Below are positions 7,168-15,035 of a DNA stretch of 64,000 nt, one piece after another. The first letter of the stretch is position 1. Every line of letters begins with the position of its first letter. The DNA lies in NCBI RefSeq assembly GCF_900184895.1, contig NZ_FXZK01000001.1, positions 496,001 to 560,000 of the forward strand, written 5' to 3'. The translations under genes and the position numbers were made by a program. The notes under the pieces are model-generated. The model was not told where the DNA came from, made no database searches, and worked only from the letters and a program-made list of their open reading frames with translations. This stretch comes from Flavimaricola marinus. Its GTDB lineage: Bacteria; Pseudomonadota; Alphaproteobacteria; Rhodobacterales; Rhodobacteraceae.

Positions 7168-9051
7168 ATGCGCCTTCTTGATCTGATGGAACCCGAAGAA
7201 ACCGTCGGCAACCTCTGGCACGACATGGCACAGGGGATCGGCGCGGATGTCTGCTATCCTGACGCGAGCGTGGCCCTTGCCGCGGTTCGTCCCAGCCTCG
7301 CGGTCTTGTTTCGGGCGCTCGGTGGTGCGGCTGGTGTCGAACTCGGCGAGGCTCCGGCTACGCTGATGCGGCACCGCCGCCCGCTGCGGCGCAAACTGGG
7401 TGCAGATCAGGATCGCGAATGGATCGCAGGCTTTGACGGCGAACGTTTGAGCCTGCCCCCCGTGATCGCGGCGTTTCCCGACGCCGCCCTCAATCGGGCG
7501 GCCTATTTCTGGCTGACCGCACTTGCCGCAAGTTGTGATCTGCCAGAGCTGACGCTGCCACCCGACGGCCCGACATTCGACTGCCTGCAAATCCAACTGA
7601 ATGCCGCCGCATCCGACGCGGCCTATCGGGCCTGTCCGGGCCTGCGCGGCACCTATGCCGAGATGTCCGACCACTGCGCTCGGCACCGCCCACAGGTGCA
7701 ACGGCCGAAAGGCGAAGCCTGCATCGAGGATGCCGTCCTCAATCAGCTCTGCGGTTTGCAGGGCAACGATTTCACGCACCCTGCCCCGCGCGGCTATATG
7801 CCCTTTGCGCCGGTGCCGATCTGGTTGCGGTTCGACCTGCCCCGTTCAGGTGCTCCCGCAACCGAGGAGGTGGCCGACCCTGCCGCACCGCCCGCGACCG
7901 CCGCCCACACCAGCCGCAAGCTTGGGGCGCGCAAAGATCATGAGCAAAACGACCGCAAGGACAGCTTCATCATTCACCGCTTCGAAGCGATCCTGTCTTG
8001 GGTCGAGTCGATGAACATCAATCGCAGCGTCGACGACGACGATGATGACAATGCCCAGAAAGCCGCCGACGATCAGGACGAAATCACCCTGTCCAAACAT
8101 GATCGCAAGGCCGCTACGCGGCTACGGCTGCACCTTGATCTGTCCCCTGCCGACGCCGACCACGAGGCCCTGTCGGGCATCCACACCTATCCCGAATGGA
8201 ACCACCGTAGCCGCAGCTACATGGCCGACCATTGCCGCGTTCTGGATGCGCCCGCGCGACCGGACGGCACCCCCTTCGTGCCAGACCCCGCACGCACCCG
8301 CGAAGTCCGCCGCCAGTTCGAGGCGTTGCGCCCGCGTCGCATCCTGCAACCGCGCCAGGTTGACGGGGCCGAACTCGACCTCGATGCGCTACTTACCGCT
8401 CAGGCCGACCTTCGCGCGACGGGGCGAGGTTCCGACCGTATCTGGCAATCCGCACGTCAGGTCGAACGCGATATGTCCGTGGCCTTCCTCATCGACAACT
8501 CCCGCTCCACCGAAGCCGCCATCGGAGACACCAGCGTGATCGAAGTCGCGCGGCACACCATGGCCGCTCTTGCCACCGGGATCGACGCCGCCGGGGATCG
8601 TTTGGGGATCTGGGGGTTTTCCTCGCTGCGGCGCGACCGTGTGTTCATGACACGCTGCAAGGATTTCGACGATCCGGTCTCGTCCGAAACCATCGCCAAC
8701 ATCGGTGCGCTCAAGCCCGGTCACTACACCCGCCTCGGCGCCGCCATCCGGCACGTCAGCGCACAGCTTTCCGATGAACCAAGTGCGCGCAAACTGCTGA
8801 TCGTCCTGACTGACGGCAAGCCCAACGACCTGGACCACTACGAGGGCCAGCACGGTATCGAAGACAGTCACATGGCCGTCCGCGAAGCCCGCACCGCGGG
8901 ACTGTCGCTGCACGGCATCGTCATCGACGAAGACGGGCAGGACTGGTTCGCCCGCATCTTCGGGCGCGGCGGTTTCACGCTACTGCCGGACGCCAACCGG
9001 CTGACCCGGGCGCTGCCCGACATCTACCGCACCCTCACACAGGAGAACTGA
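7168..9051 (+). CDS. norD: NorD, VWA-domain NOR activation protein
   Basis: A 627-residue cytoplasmic protein with a C-terminal von Willebrand factor A domain (about residues 430-620). The metal-site signature is AFLIDNSRST (D-x-S-x-S), with VLTDGKPND later. The N-terminal half is NorD-specific. A very acidic run (SVDDDDDDNAQ, about residue 290) forms a likely linker. NorD partners the NorQ ATPase to assemble active NO reductase. It follows norQ by 5 bp. Length and domain order are normal for the family. Confidence 0.96.
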   Translation: MRLLDLMEPEETVGNLWHDMAQGIGADVCYPDASVALAAVRPSLAVLFRALGGAAGVELGEAPATLMRHRRPLRRKLGADQDREWIAGFDGERLSLPPVIAAFPDAALNRAAYFWLTALAASCDLPELTLPPDGPTFDCLQIQLNAAASDAAYRACPGLRGTYAEMSDHCARHRPQVQRPKGEACIEDAVLNQLCGLQGNDFTHPAPRGYMPFAPVPIWLRFDLPRSGAPATEEVADPAAPPATAAHTSRKLGARKDHEQNDRKDSFIIHRFEAILSWVESMNINRSVDDDDDDNAQKAADDQDEITLSKHDRKAATRLRLHLDLSPADADHEALSGIHTYPEWNHRSRSYMADHCRVLDAPARPDGTPFVPDPARTREVRRQFEALRPRRILQPRQVDGAELDLDALLTAQADLRATGRGSDRIWQSARQVERDMSVAFLIDNSRSTEAAIGDTSVIEVARHTMAALATGIDAAGDRLGIWGFSSLRRDRVFMTRCKDFDDPVSSETIANIGALKPGHYTRLGAAIRHVSAQLSDEPSARKLLIVLTDGKPNDLDHYEGQHGIEDSHMAVREARTAGLSLHGIVIDEDGQDWFARIFGRGGFTLLPDANRLTRALPDIYRTLTQEN

Positions 9052-9052
9052 C

Positions 9053-9235
9053 ATGAGATTTCTGTTTCCCCTCGGCAGCCTGCTATGCACTCTCGCCTCG
9101 GCAAGTGCCGCGGATGGGTTTGACAGGCCGATCCCGCAGGCTCAATCCGCTACGGCCGAATTCTGGTTTGCCCTGGCCAGCCTCGCACTGGTCGCCGCGC
9201 TCGTGGCCGTGCAAAGGCTGGTTGCCCGATCATGA
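9053..9235 (+). CDS. Small single-span membrane protein of the nor operon
   Basis: A 60-residue protein with a signal-like N-terminus (MRFLFPLGSLLCTLASASAA) and a second hydrophobic helix (about residues 35-55) ending in Arg residues. It begins 1 bp after the norD stop and its TGA overlaps the next ATG (ATGA), so translation is coupled. I do not recognise the family with certainty. Small membrane proteins named NorF or NnrT occur at this operon position in relatives, and this may be one. A subunit-like or assembly role for NOR is inferred only from location. Confidence 0.6.
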   Translation: MRFLFPLGSLLCTLASASAADGFDRPIPQAQSATAEFWFALASLALVAALVAVQRLVARS

Positions 9236-9471
9236 CGGCACAGGGGTGGTCGACGGGCAAGATCGCCATGGCGCTCTATCCTTTCGGGGCGGGTGCGGCG
9301 GCCGTGAACGTGTTCTTTGCCTCACTGATCTTCAGTTGGGTCGGCGGCCCCGTCGCCTCGACCGCCTGGTCGATTGGTCTTGGCTGCCTGATCGGCCTGC
9401 CCGCCACCTGGTATTTCGCGCGGCATATCCGCCGCCTGATGACAATCGCCGACAAGGATCCCGCCCAATGA
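9232..9471 (+). CDS. Small two-helix membrane protein of the nor operon (NnrT/NorF-like candidate)
   Basis: A 79-residue protein with two hydrophobic helices (about 13-35 and 42-62) and a basic RHIRRLM segment after the second. It starts inside an ATGA overlap with the preceding small gene and ends in another ATGA overlap with the next ORF. Its position between norD and nnrS is where nnrT or norF lies in other denitrifiers, but no diagnostic motif allows the symbol to be fixed. No CcoN/SoxB-type or NorE-type subunit is encoded nearby. Translation is well supported by the overlap at each end. Confidence 0.65.
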   Translation: MTAQGWSTGKIAMALYPFGAGAAAVNVFFASLIFSWVGGPVASTAWSIGLGCLIGLPATWYFARHIRRLMTIADKDPAQ

Positions 9472-9698
9472 ACACCGAACTCGTCCACGATCTCAGCCCG
9501 CTGCACAGCCGTGGCCCTGCTGATGCGATGGAGAGAATGCGACAGGGGGAAACCACATGCGAATCCGAGACCGGCCAAGAGAAGGTTGCAGGGCGTTTTC
9601 GTCCCACATTGCTGCACACGGCAAAGCGAGACTGGCCGACCTGTGCACAAGACGGCGCCGCGTCAGGTCGGATCGGGACGGAAAAAGGACCAGACTAA
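9468..9698 (+). CDS. Hypothetical 76-residue protein coupled to nnrS
   Basis: ATG at 9468 lies in ATGA with the previous stop, and the TAA at 9696-9698 shares its last base with the nnrS start (TAATG). The product begins MNTELVHDLSPLHSRGPADA and ends GRIGTEKGPD. It is hydrophilic, with two Cys and no signal or membrane segment. I recognise no family. Both overlaps and the unbroken frame argue that it is translated; the alternative is a decayed spacer. Being between norD and nnrS, a role in NO reduction or NO response is possible but unproven. Confidence 0.5.
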   Translation: MNTELVHDLSPLHSRGPADAMERMRQGETTCESETGQEKVAGRFRPTLLHTAKRDWPTCAQDGAASGRIGTEKGPD

Positions 9699-10891
9699 TG
9701 GCACAAACTTCTTCAGAACAGATGCGAGCCTGGACTGGGCCGGCGCTGTTCAGTTTCGGGTTTCGCCCGTTTTTTCTGTTCGGATCCGCATGGGTCGCCG
9801 GCGCGATGTGCATCTGGATACTGGCCCTGTCGGGAACAATCACCATCCCCTCCCGGCTCGACCCGGTATCTTGGCACGCCCATGCCTTTCTTTTCGGATA
9901 CCTCGGCGCGATTCTTGCGGGGTTCCTGCTCACGGCGGTTCCGAACTGGACGGGCCGGCTGCCAATCGTGGGCTGGAAACTCGCGGCACTTTTTGCGCTC
10001 TGGTGCATGGGGCGCATTGCGATCTTTCTGTCGGCCCACCTGCCGGTCGGCGTGGCGCCGATCTTGGACCTCGGCTTCCAAGTTGTCCTGAGCGGTTTGA
10101 TCCTGCAAGAAATCATTGCAGGGAAGAATTGGCACAATCTTGTGGTCGTTGCGCTTCTAGCGGTCTTCACACTCGCAAACGCCATTTTCCACCTTGAGGC
10201 AGCACGCGGTATCGTTGCCGCACAGGGCTACGGTCTTCGTCTCGGGCTCGGGACGGCGATCATGATGATCGCGGTCATCGGCGGGCGTATCATTCCATCG
10301 TTCACGCGAAACTGGCTGGTTACACGCGATAGCCCGGCGCGGCCTGCCCCGCCGATGCAACGCTTCGACAGGGCGACGCTGCTGGTCAGCCTTCCGATTC
10401 TGGCATCATGGGTCTTGGCCCCGAGCGCACTGGCGACAGCACTTGGACTGCTGGTGTTCGGTGTGTTCCACACGGCGCGTTTGACGCGTTGGCAGGGGCG
10501 TCACACCTTCGCAGAACCACTGGTCTGGGTGCTGCACGTCGCCTACCTCTTCATCCCCATAGGCGCGTTTGGCCTCGCACTCGACGTGCTCATTGGGGGA
10601 AACGGATCGGCCGCGGCGCAACACGCCTGGATGGCCGGCGCAATCGGGGCCATGACACTTGCAGTGATGACACGAGCGACGCTGGGCCACACCGGGCAGG
10701 ACCTGCACGCAAACGCCCCGACCGTCGCCATCTATCTGTGTCTGTTCGCAGCCGTTGGTGCACGCTGGCTGTCCGGCCGCTACCCCGACCTCGTCACGCT
10801 CTCGGGCGTTTTGTGGTTTGCCGCATTTGCGGGCTTTGTCCTGGTCTACGGGTCCTCCCTTGCGCGTCCAAAGACGACGAAACCCTCATGA
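9698..10891 (+). CDS. nnrS: NnrS family haem/copper membrane protein
   Basis: A 397-residue integral membrane protein with about 12 hydrophobic helices. Typical NnrS features are the start FSFGFRPFFLFGSAWVAGAM, WHAHAFLFGYLGAILAGFLLT, GGRIIPSFTRNW, and VMTRATLGHTGQ near the end, with many conserved His. NnrS binds haem and copper and protects cells against nitrosative stress, limiting iron-NO complexes. The ATG at 9698 has AAAAAGGA upstream; the frame stays open to 9557 but without NnrS similarity. nnrU follows with an ATGA overlap. Confidence 0.93.
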   Translation: MAQTSSEQMRAWTGPALFSFGFRPFFLFGSAWVAGAMCIWILALSGTITIPSRLDPVSWHAHAFLFGYLGAILAGFLLTAVPNWTGRLPIVGWKLAALFALWCMGRIAIFLSAHLPVGVAPILDLGFQVVLSGLILQEIIAGKNWHNLVVVALLAVFTLANAIFHLEAARGIVAAQGYGLRLGLGTAIMMIAVIGGRIIPSFTRNWLVTRDSPARPAPPMQRFDRATLLVSLPILASWVLAPSALATALGLLVFGVFHTARLTRWQGRHTFAEPLVWVLHVAYLFIPIGAFGLALDVLIGGNGSAAAQHAWMAGAIGAMTLAVMTRATLGHTGQDLHANAPTVAIYLCLFAAVGARWLSGRYPDLVTLSGVLWFAAFAGFVLVYGSSLARPKTTKPS

Positions 10892-11556
10892 GTTGGCTTG
10901 GCTTTGCAGCGATCTTCGGATTGTTCTTCGTCACCCATTCAGTGCCCGTAAGACCCTCGATCAAATCGCGCATCGTTGCGGTCCTCGGTCCGATAGGCTT
11001 TGCCGTCAGCTACTCTGCGCTGTCCGTTGGAATGCTGACAATTTTGATCTGGTCCGCCGGTCAAGCACCCGTCGTGCAGCTCTGGGCGCAAATGGCTTGG
11101 CATCGCCATCTCGTTCACCTCGGCATGCTCGCGGTCTGCCTGATCTTGGCATTCGCAATTGCCCGGCCAAACCCCTTTTCGTTCGGCGGCGCGCGCAATC
11201 ATGCATTTGACCCCACCCGCCCGGGTATCGTGCGCCTGAGACGTCATCCCATCCTTATCGCGTTGGGCCTCTGGGCGGCGCTGCATATCCTGCCCAACGG
11301 CGATCTTGCCCATGCTGTCCTATTCGCTGTGCTCGGCGGTTTTGCCGTGGCCGGCCGCGCACTGGTCGATCGCCGCAGACGTCGCGAGATAGGTCCCGAT
11401 GCCTGGGATCGACTCAACACCGAGGTCGCAAACGGCCCCTACATCCACGCGCCAGCCTCTGTTGGAGGAGCGGCTCTGCGACTTGGCGCCGCTGTCTTAG
11501 CCTTTGTGTTCCTGATCTGGCTTCACCCGATATTCATCGGCGTTTCGGCAATCTAG
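10888..11556 (+). CDS. nnrU: NnrU family membrane protein
   Basis: A 222-residue protein with six or so transmembrane helices and the NnrU signature: the start MSWLGFAAIFGLFFVTHSVP, an ARNHAFDPTRPG loop, and RLRRHPILIALGLWAALHILPNGD. NnrU is required for nitrite/NO metabolism in Rhodobacter, and the family also includes isoprenoid isomerase-like members, so the precise chemistry here is open. It overlaps nnrS by 4 bp (ATGA) and is the last recognisable gene of the nor operon. No clear intrinsic terminator follows on this strand. Confidence 0.9.
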   Translation: MSWLGFAAIFGLFFVTHSVPVRPSIKSRIVAVLGPIGFAVSYSALSVGMLTILIWSAGQAPVVQLWAQMAWHRHLVHLGMLAVCLILAFAIARPNPFSFGGARNHAFDPTRPGIVRLRRHPILIALGLWAALHILPNGDLAHAVLFAVLGGFAVAGRALVDRRRRREIGPDAWDRLNTEVANGPYIHAPASVGGAALRLGAAVLAFVFLIWLHPIFIGVSAI

Positions 11557-11974
11557 CTCCAAGGCCCAGTGACTATCGGCTGGCTTAATCGTGATCGGTT
11601 TGAATCCCGTTCGGTGAAAACGTCGGATTTTGTCCGGCTCACCGGTGCGCAAATGGCGGACCTTGGTCCTACGTTCCGAAGTAGCGCGCCCCTGCGCCAG
11701 CGACGAGAGCGCGCCGACTGGCACCATCTTCATCATTCGCAATGGCTTGAGCTCCACGACACGATTGTCGCCGACGACCCGTTCAAGGCGCGGGTAATCC
11801 ACTTGGTCCGCTGAACGGACGGGGCCGTTCAGAATTACCGTATTCGGAACCATTGAAGGAACGAGCACTGACCCGTCGCACATAACGCAGAATAAAAGAG
11901 CGTGGGCGCCACCCCCCGGGACAAAGAAAAAGGCCGCCTAAGGCGATCCATTCAAATTCATCAAAAAGGGTAAG
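11557..11974. other. Unassigned stretch between nnrU and tRNA-Arg
   Basis: About 415 bp with no convincing gene. An open frame of 128 codons on the minus strand (11497-11883) and one of 81 codons on the plus strand (11569-11814) both exist, but neither has recognisable similarity, a good ribosome-binding site or clear neighbours. The minus frame also overlaps the nnrU end by 60 bp. Base composition looks a little lower in GC than flanking genes. It could be a decayed gene or a fragment left beside a tRNA. Confidence 0.4.
11922..11946 (-). terminator. Intrinsic terminator after tRNA-Arg
   Basis: Read on the minus strand, CGCC-TTA-GGCG forms a short hairpin (11935-11945) followed by GCCTTTTTCTTT. 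It lies 29 bp past the tRNA 3' end. Confidence 0.6.
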
Positions 11975-12051
11975 TGGCGGACTGGGGAGGATTCGAACCC
12001 CCGACCCCTTGATTCGTAGTCAAGTACTCTATCCAACTGAGCTACCAATCC
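11975..12051 (-). tRNA. tRNA-Arg (anticodon ACG)
   Basis: A 77-nt gene with full cloverleaf. Acceptor GGATTGG pairs with CCAGTCC, discriminator G, and CCA is encoded. The D arm starts AGCTC. Anticodon stem CTTGA/TCAAG carries the loop CTACGAA, so the anticodon is ACG. The T arm has GGTTCGAATCC. ACG is normally converted to ICG by TadA and reads CGU/CGC/CGA. It has its own promoter (12064-12092) and terminator. Confidence 0.97.
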
Positions 12052-12063
12052 GCGAGTTCGGGT

Positions 12064-12092
12064 GATTTAGCGCCGCCTGCCGGGCTTTGCAA
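12064..12092 (-). promoter_or_regulatory. Sigma-70 type promoter of tRNA-Arg
   Basis: On the minus strand, TTGCAA (12087-12092), a 17-bp spacer and TAAATC (12064-12069). The -10 ends 12 bp before the first base of the tRNA, leaving a leader of about 5 nt. Confidence 0.65.
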
Positions 12093-12173
12093 GCAGGTTC
12101 TTTGCGAAACTTGGAATTGCGGAACATTCCGTCCCTTGGGGATCGCGAGACCGGAAGAATAATGGCCGCGACG

Positions 12174-13589
12174 CTACTCTGCGGCGGCGGAGTTCAAGGA
12201 CAGGTTGGCCTTGGGGAGACAGATCGCGAACTCGGTGCCGTCCGGGCCGGTACGGCGCAGCTCGAGCTGGCCGCCGTGGCCGCGCAAAAGGTCCGACGCG
12301 ATGACAAGACCGAGGCCAGAGCCGCCCTTGCGGACACCGCCCTGAAACGGCTGGAACAAGTGCTCCTTGGCCTTGGGGGGCAGGCCGGGGCCGGTGTCGG
12401 TCAGCAGGATCCACCATGCCTCGTCGTCCTCTTGGGCGCTGATGCAAATCTCGCCCGGATCGCCGGAGGCCACGATCGCCTGACGGGCATTGCGCACCAG
12501 ATTGGACAGCACGCGGTAGAGCTGCTCGCCATCGGCCCGGATCGTCAATCCAGCGGGGATATCCTCGGAGAACGACAGGTCGTGCTCGCCCGCGGCGAGG
12601 CGCTCGCTGTCGATCACGTCGGCGACGATGTCGGCCAGCTGCACACGGGCCAAGCTGGGCGGCGGCTCTTCGGCGCGGCCGAAGGCCAAGGTGCTTTCGC
12701 ACAGGTTCACCGCCCGGCGAATCGAGCCCACCAGCTTCGGCGCCATGCGGCGTACGAGCGGATCCTCGGAGCCTTCGATCCGGTCCACGAACAACTGGGC
12801 CGAGGTCAGGATGTTGCGCAGATCGTGGCTCACCTTGGCGACGGCGCCGCCCAGCTGGGCCAGACGTTCCTTTTGCTTGAGCGCACCGGTCAGCTGGGTC
12901 TGCAGATCGTGCAGGGCGGCCTCGGCCTCGCGCAACTCGGTCACCTTGGCGCTCGGCACGATGATCCGGCGGGCATCCTCCGGGGCGCTGGCATAGCTCT
13001 TCATATGGCCGACGACGCCGCGAATGGGGCGGACGATCAGGGCGCGCACCGCCAGAAACAGCAGCGACGCGGTGAAAATCGAGATCACCGCGGACAGGGC
13101 CAGAATGCGCAGACCATAGTCGAGCATCGCATTGCGCAGCGGCTCGGTTTCCATCGTCACTTCGATTAACAGACCGCCGTCCTGTACCGGGTTGCCGATC
13201 ACCCGGATGATCCGGTTTTCCGGCGTCAGCAGGACACGCATTGCGTCTACGATCAGGGTCAGGCTGTTGGCCTGACGCAGATCGTAGCTGGCGGTGATCG
13301 GCTCCGGGATCGGTGACGACAGCGCCAGTTGGCGGACCTCGTCACGGCGCAGCACCACGTTGTAGACTCCAGCGTTTTCGAGCAATTCCTGCTCTAGCTG
13401 GGCGTCGATCATATCGTCGGCCAGAAGAACGAGAGAGGCGATCTGGCCGCGCTCCAGCCGGACGTTCAGGTAATCCTCGCGAAACCGGGCAATCGACGGC
13501 ACAAAGATCATCACTTCGGCGAGCATCACGAACACCGTCGTCAGGATCAGGAAACGACCCGAGAGCGAATTGAGCGGCCTTCGCGCCAT
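12174..13589 (-). CDS. Orphan sensor histidine kinase
   Basis: A 471-residue inner-membrane kinase. Transmembrane helix 1 (about 12-34), a periplasmic domain of roughly 130 residues, helix 2 (about 170-190), then HAMP-like and coiled-coil segments (EAEAALHDLQTQLTGALKQ). The H-box is VSHDLRNILTSAQ, with N-box NLVRNARQAI, G1 DTGPGLP and G2 GGSGLGLVIA. All elements for ATP binding and autophosphorylation are present. The start at 13589 avoids overlap with the upstream oxidoreductase gene, which ends at 13613. No response regulator is encoded in the window, so its partner and signal are unknown. It is third in a unit with a TVP38-type protein and a flavin disulfide oxidoreductase. Confidence 0.9.
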   Translation of the reverse strand: MARRPLNSLSGRFLILTTVFVMLAEVMIFVPSIARFREDYLNVRLERGQIASLVLLADDMIDAQLEQELLENAGVYNVVLRRDEVRQLALSSPIPEPITASYDLRQANSLTLIVDAMRVLLTPENRIIRVIGNPVQDGGLLIEVTMETEPLRNAMLDYGLRILALSAVISIFTASLLFLAVRALIVRPIRGVVGHMKSYASAPEDARRIIVPSAKVTELREAEAALHDLQTQLTGALKQKERLAQLGGAVAKVSHDLRNILTSAQLFVDRIEGSEDPLVRRMAPKLVGSIRRAVNLCESTLAFGRAEEPPPSLARVQLADIVADVIDSERLAAGEHDLSFSEDIPAGLTIRADGEQLYRVLSNLVRNARQAIVASGDPGEICISAQEDDEAWWILLTDTGPGLPPKAKEHLFQPFQGGVRKGGSGLGLVIASDLLRGHGGQLELRRTGPDGTEFAICLPKANLSLNSAAAE

Positions 13590-13612
13590 ACCTTGTCTCT
13601 CTGCCTCCACCT

Positions 13613-15034
13613 CTACGGCAAGAACCGCTGCACGGTCCGCACCACACGTTTCACCCACACGCTGTCGAACAGCTTTGGGCTAAAATAGGCACCCGCAGCG
13701 CGTTTGTTAATCTCGTTCAGCGTTGGATATGGTAGCACGGTATTCGAAATTGCCGACATCTTGAGGTTGTTGGCAATCGCCATCGCCCACATGCCGATCA
13801 ATTCGCCGGCCTGCGGGCCTGCGATCGAGGCACCGACCGGGCGGCCCTTGACGACCATCACCTTGACCAGACCCGTGGTCTTGGCTTCGGTCTGGGCGCG
13901 GTCGGAATGGTGCATCTCGGTGCGGATCACCTGCAGCGCGGCCCCGTGCTTCTTCTTGGCCTGGGCTTCGGTCAAGCCGACTTGAGCCAGTTCCGGGTCG
14001 GTATAGGTGGACCAAGGGATATGGCTGGTCTTCGCCTTGGCGGGCAGCCCGAACAGCATCGACCGGATGATGACGCCGGCATGATAGCCCGCCACATGGG
14101 TGAATTGCAGGCCACCGGCCGCGTCGCCCACGGCGTAGACGGCCTTATTGGTGGTCGACCGCAACCCGGCGTCCACCTTGACCCCCCCACGGGTATAAGC
14201 CACGCCGCCGGTCTCAAGATCGAGCTTGTCGAGGTTCACCTTGCGCCCGACCGCCATCAGCAGGTGGCTCCCGGTGAAATCGCCCTGACTGGTGTGAACC
14301 GTCACCGGGCCGTCCTTGCTGCCCGAGACCTTCTCGGCCTGCGCGCCCTCGACGATCTCGACGCCCTCTGCGCGGAGCCGGTCGAGCACGATGCCGGCGG
14401 TTTCCGGATCGTCCTTGCCCAGCGCCTTGTCGCCCTCGATCACCGTGACCTTGGAGCCAAGCCGCAGATGCGCCTGCGCCATCTCCATGCCGATCGGGCC
14501 GCCGCCGACGACGATCAGATGCTCGGGGCGGTCGCGCAGATCGAAGATCGTCTCGTTGGTGTGGACGGTCACATCGTCCAGCCCGTCGATCGGCGGCACA
14601 AAGGGGCCAGAGCCGGTGGCGATCACGATCCGGCGCGCCTTGATCGTGGTGTCTCCCGCCTGCACCTCGGTCTTCGAGATAAACCGGGCGAAGTCGCGCA
14701 GCACCGTGATCCCAAATCCCTCAAAGCGTTCCTGGCTGTCCACCGGGGCGATGGTCTCGATCACGTTGTGGACATGATCCTTGGCGGCGGCGTAGTCGAC
14801 ATCCGCGTCTTCGTTGGCGACGCCGAATTTGGCCCCGTGACCAACGGCATAGGCCTGCTTGGCACTGGCGATCAGGGCCTTGGAGGGGATGCAGCCGTAG
14901 TTCAGGCAGTCGCCACCCATCTTGTGGCCTTCGATCAGGACGACCTTCGCGCCCATCTGGGCCGCCCCCGCCGCCACGGAAAGTCCGCCAGAGCCCGCGC
15001 CGATGATGCAAATATCCGTTTCGATCCGGGGCAT
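13613..15034 (-). CDS. FAD-dependent pyridine nucleotide-disulfide oxidoreductase (mercuric/dihydrolipoamide reductase-like)
   Basis: A 473-residue flavoprotein. The FAD motif DICIIGAGSGGLSVA is at the N-terminus, the redox-active disulfide is in GGDCLNYGCIPSKALI, and the NAD(P)H fold is around LIVVGGGPIGMEMA. The C-terminal dimerisation domain carries LPYPTLNEINKRA in place of the His-Glu pair region of lipoamide dehydrogenase. It is not next to 2-oxoacid dehydrogenase genes and has no extra N-terminal metal-binding domain, so the substrate is uncertain. The start at 15034 follows the TVP38-type gene by 1 bp, indicating coupling. Longer readings overlap that gene and are not flavoprotein-like. 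Confidence 0.9.
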   Translation of the reverse strand: MPRIETDICIIGAGSGGLSVAAGAAQMGAKVVLIEGHKMGGDCLNYGCIPSKALIASAKQAYAVGHGAKFGVANEDADVDYAAAKDHVHNVIETIAPVDSQERFEGFGITVLRDFARFISKTEVQAGDTTIKARRIVIATGSGPFVPPIDGLDDVTVHTNETIFDLRDRPEHLIVVGGGPIGMEMAQAHLRLGSKVTVIEGDKALGKDDPETAGIVLDRLRAEGVEIVEGAQAEKVSGSKDGPVTVHTSQGDFTGSHLLMAVGRKVNLDKLDLETGGVAYTRGGVKVDAGLRSTTNKAVYAVGDAAGGLQFTHVAGYHAGVIIRSMLFGLPAKAKTSHIPWSTYTDPELAQVGLTEAQAKKKHGAALQVIRTEMHHSDRAQTEAKTTGLVKVMVVKGRPVGASIAGPQAGELIGMWAMAIANNLKMSAISNTVLPYPTLNEINKRAAGAYFSPKLFDSVWVKRVVRTVQRFLP

Positions 15035-15035
15035 G

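Noticed and set aside
7996-8050. Repeated GAC/GAT codons in norD
   Set aside because: Encodes a short acidic linker seen in NorD proteins; too short and irregular to call a repeat element.
11497-11883. 128-codon frame on the minus strand overlapping the nnrU end
   Set aside because: No recognised similarity, no convincing ribosome-binding site, and 60 bp of overlap with nnrU. Kept only as part of an unassigned stretch.
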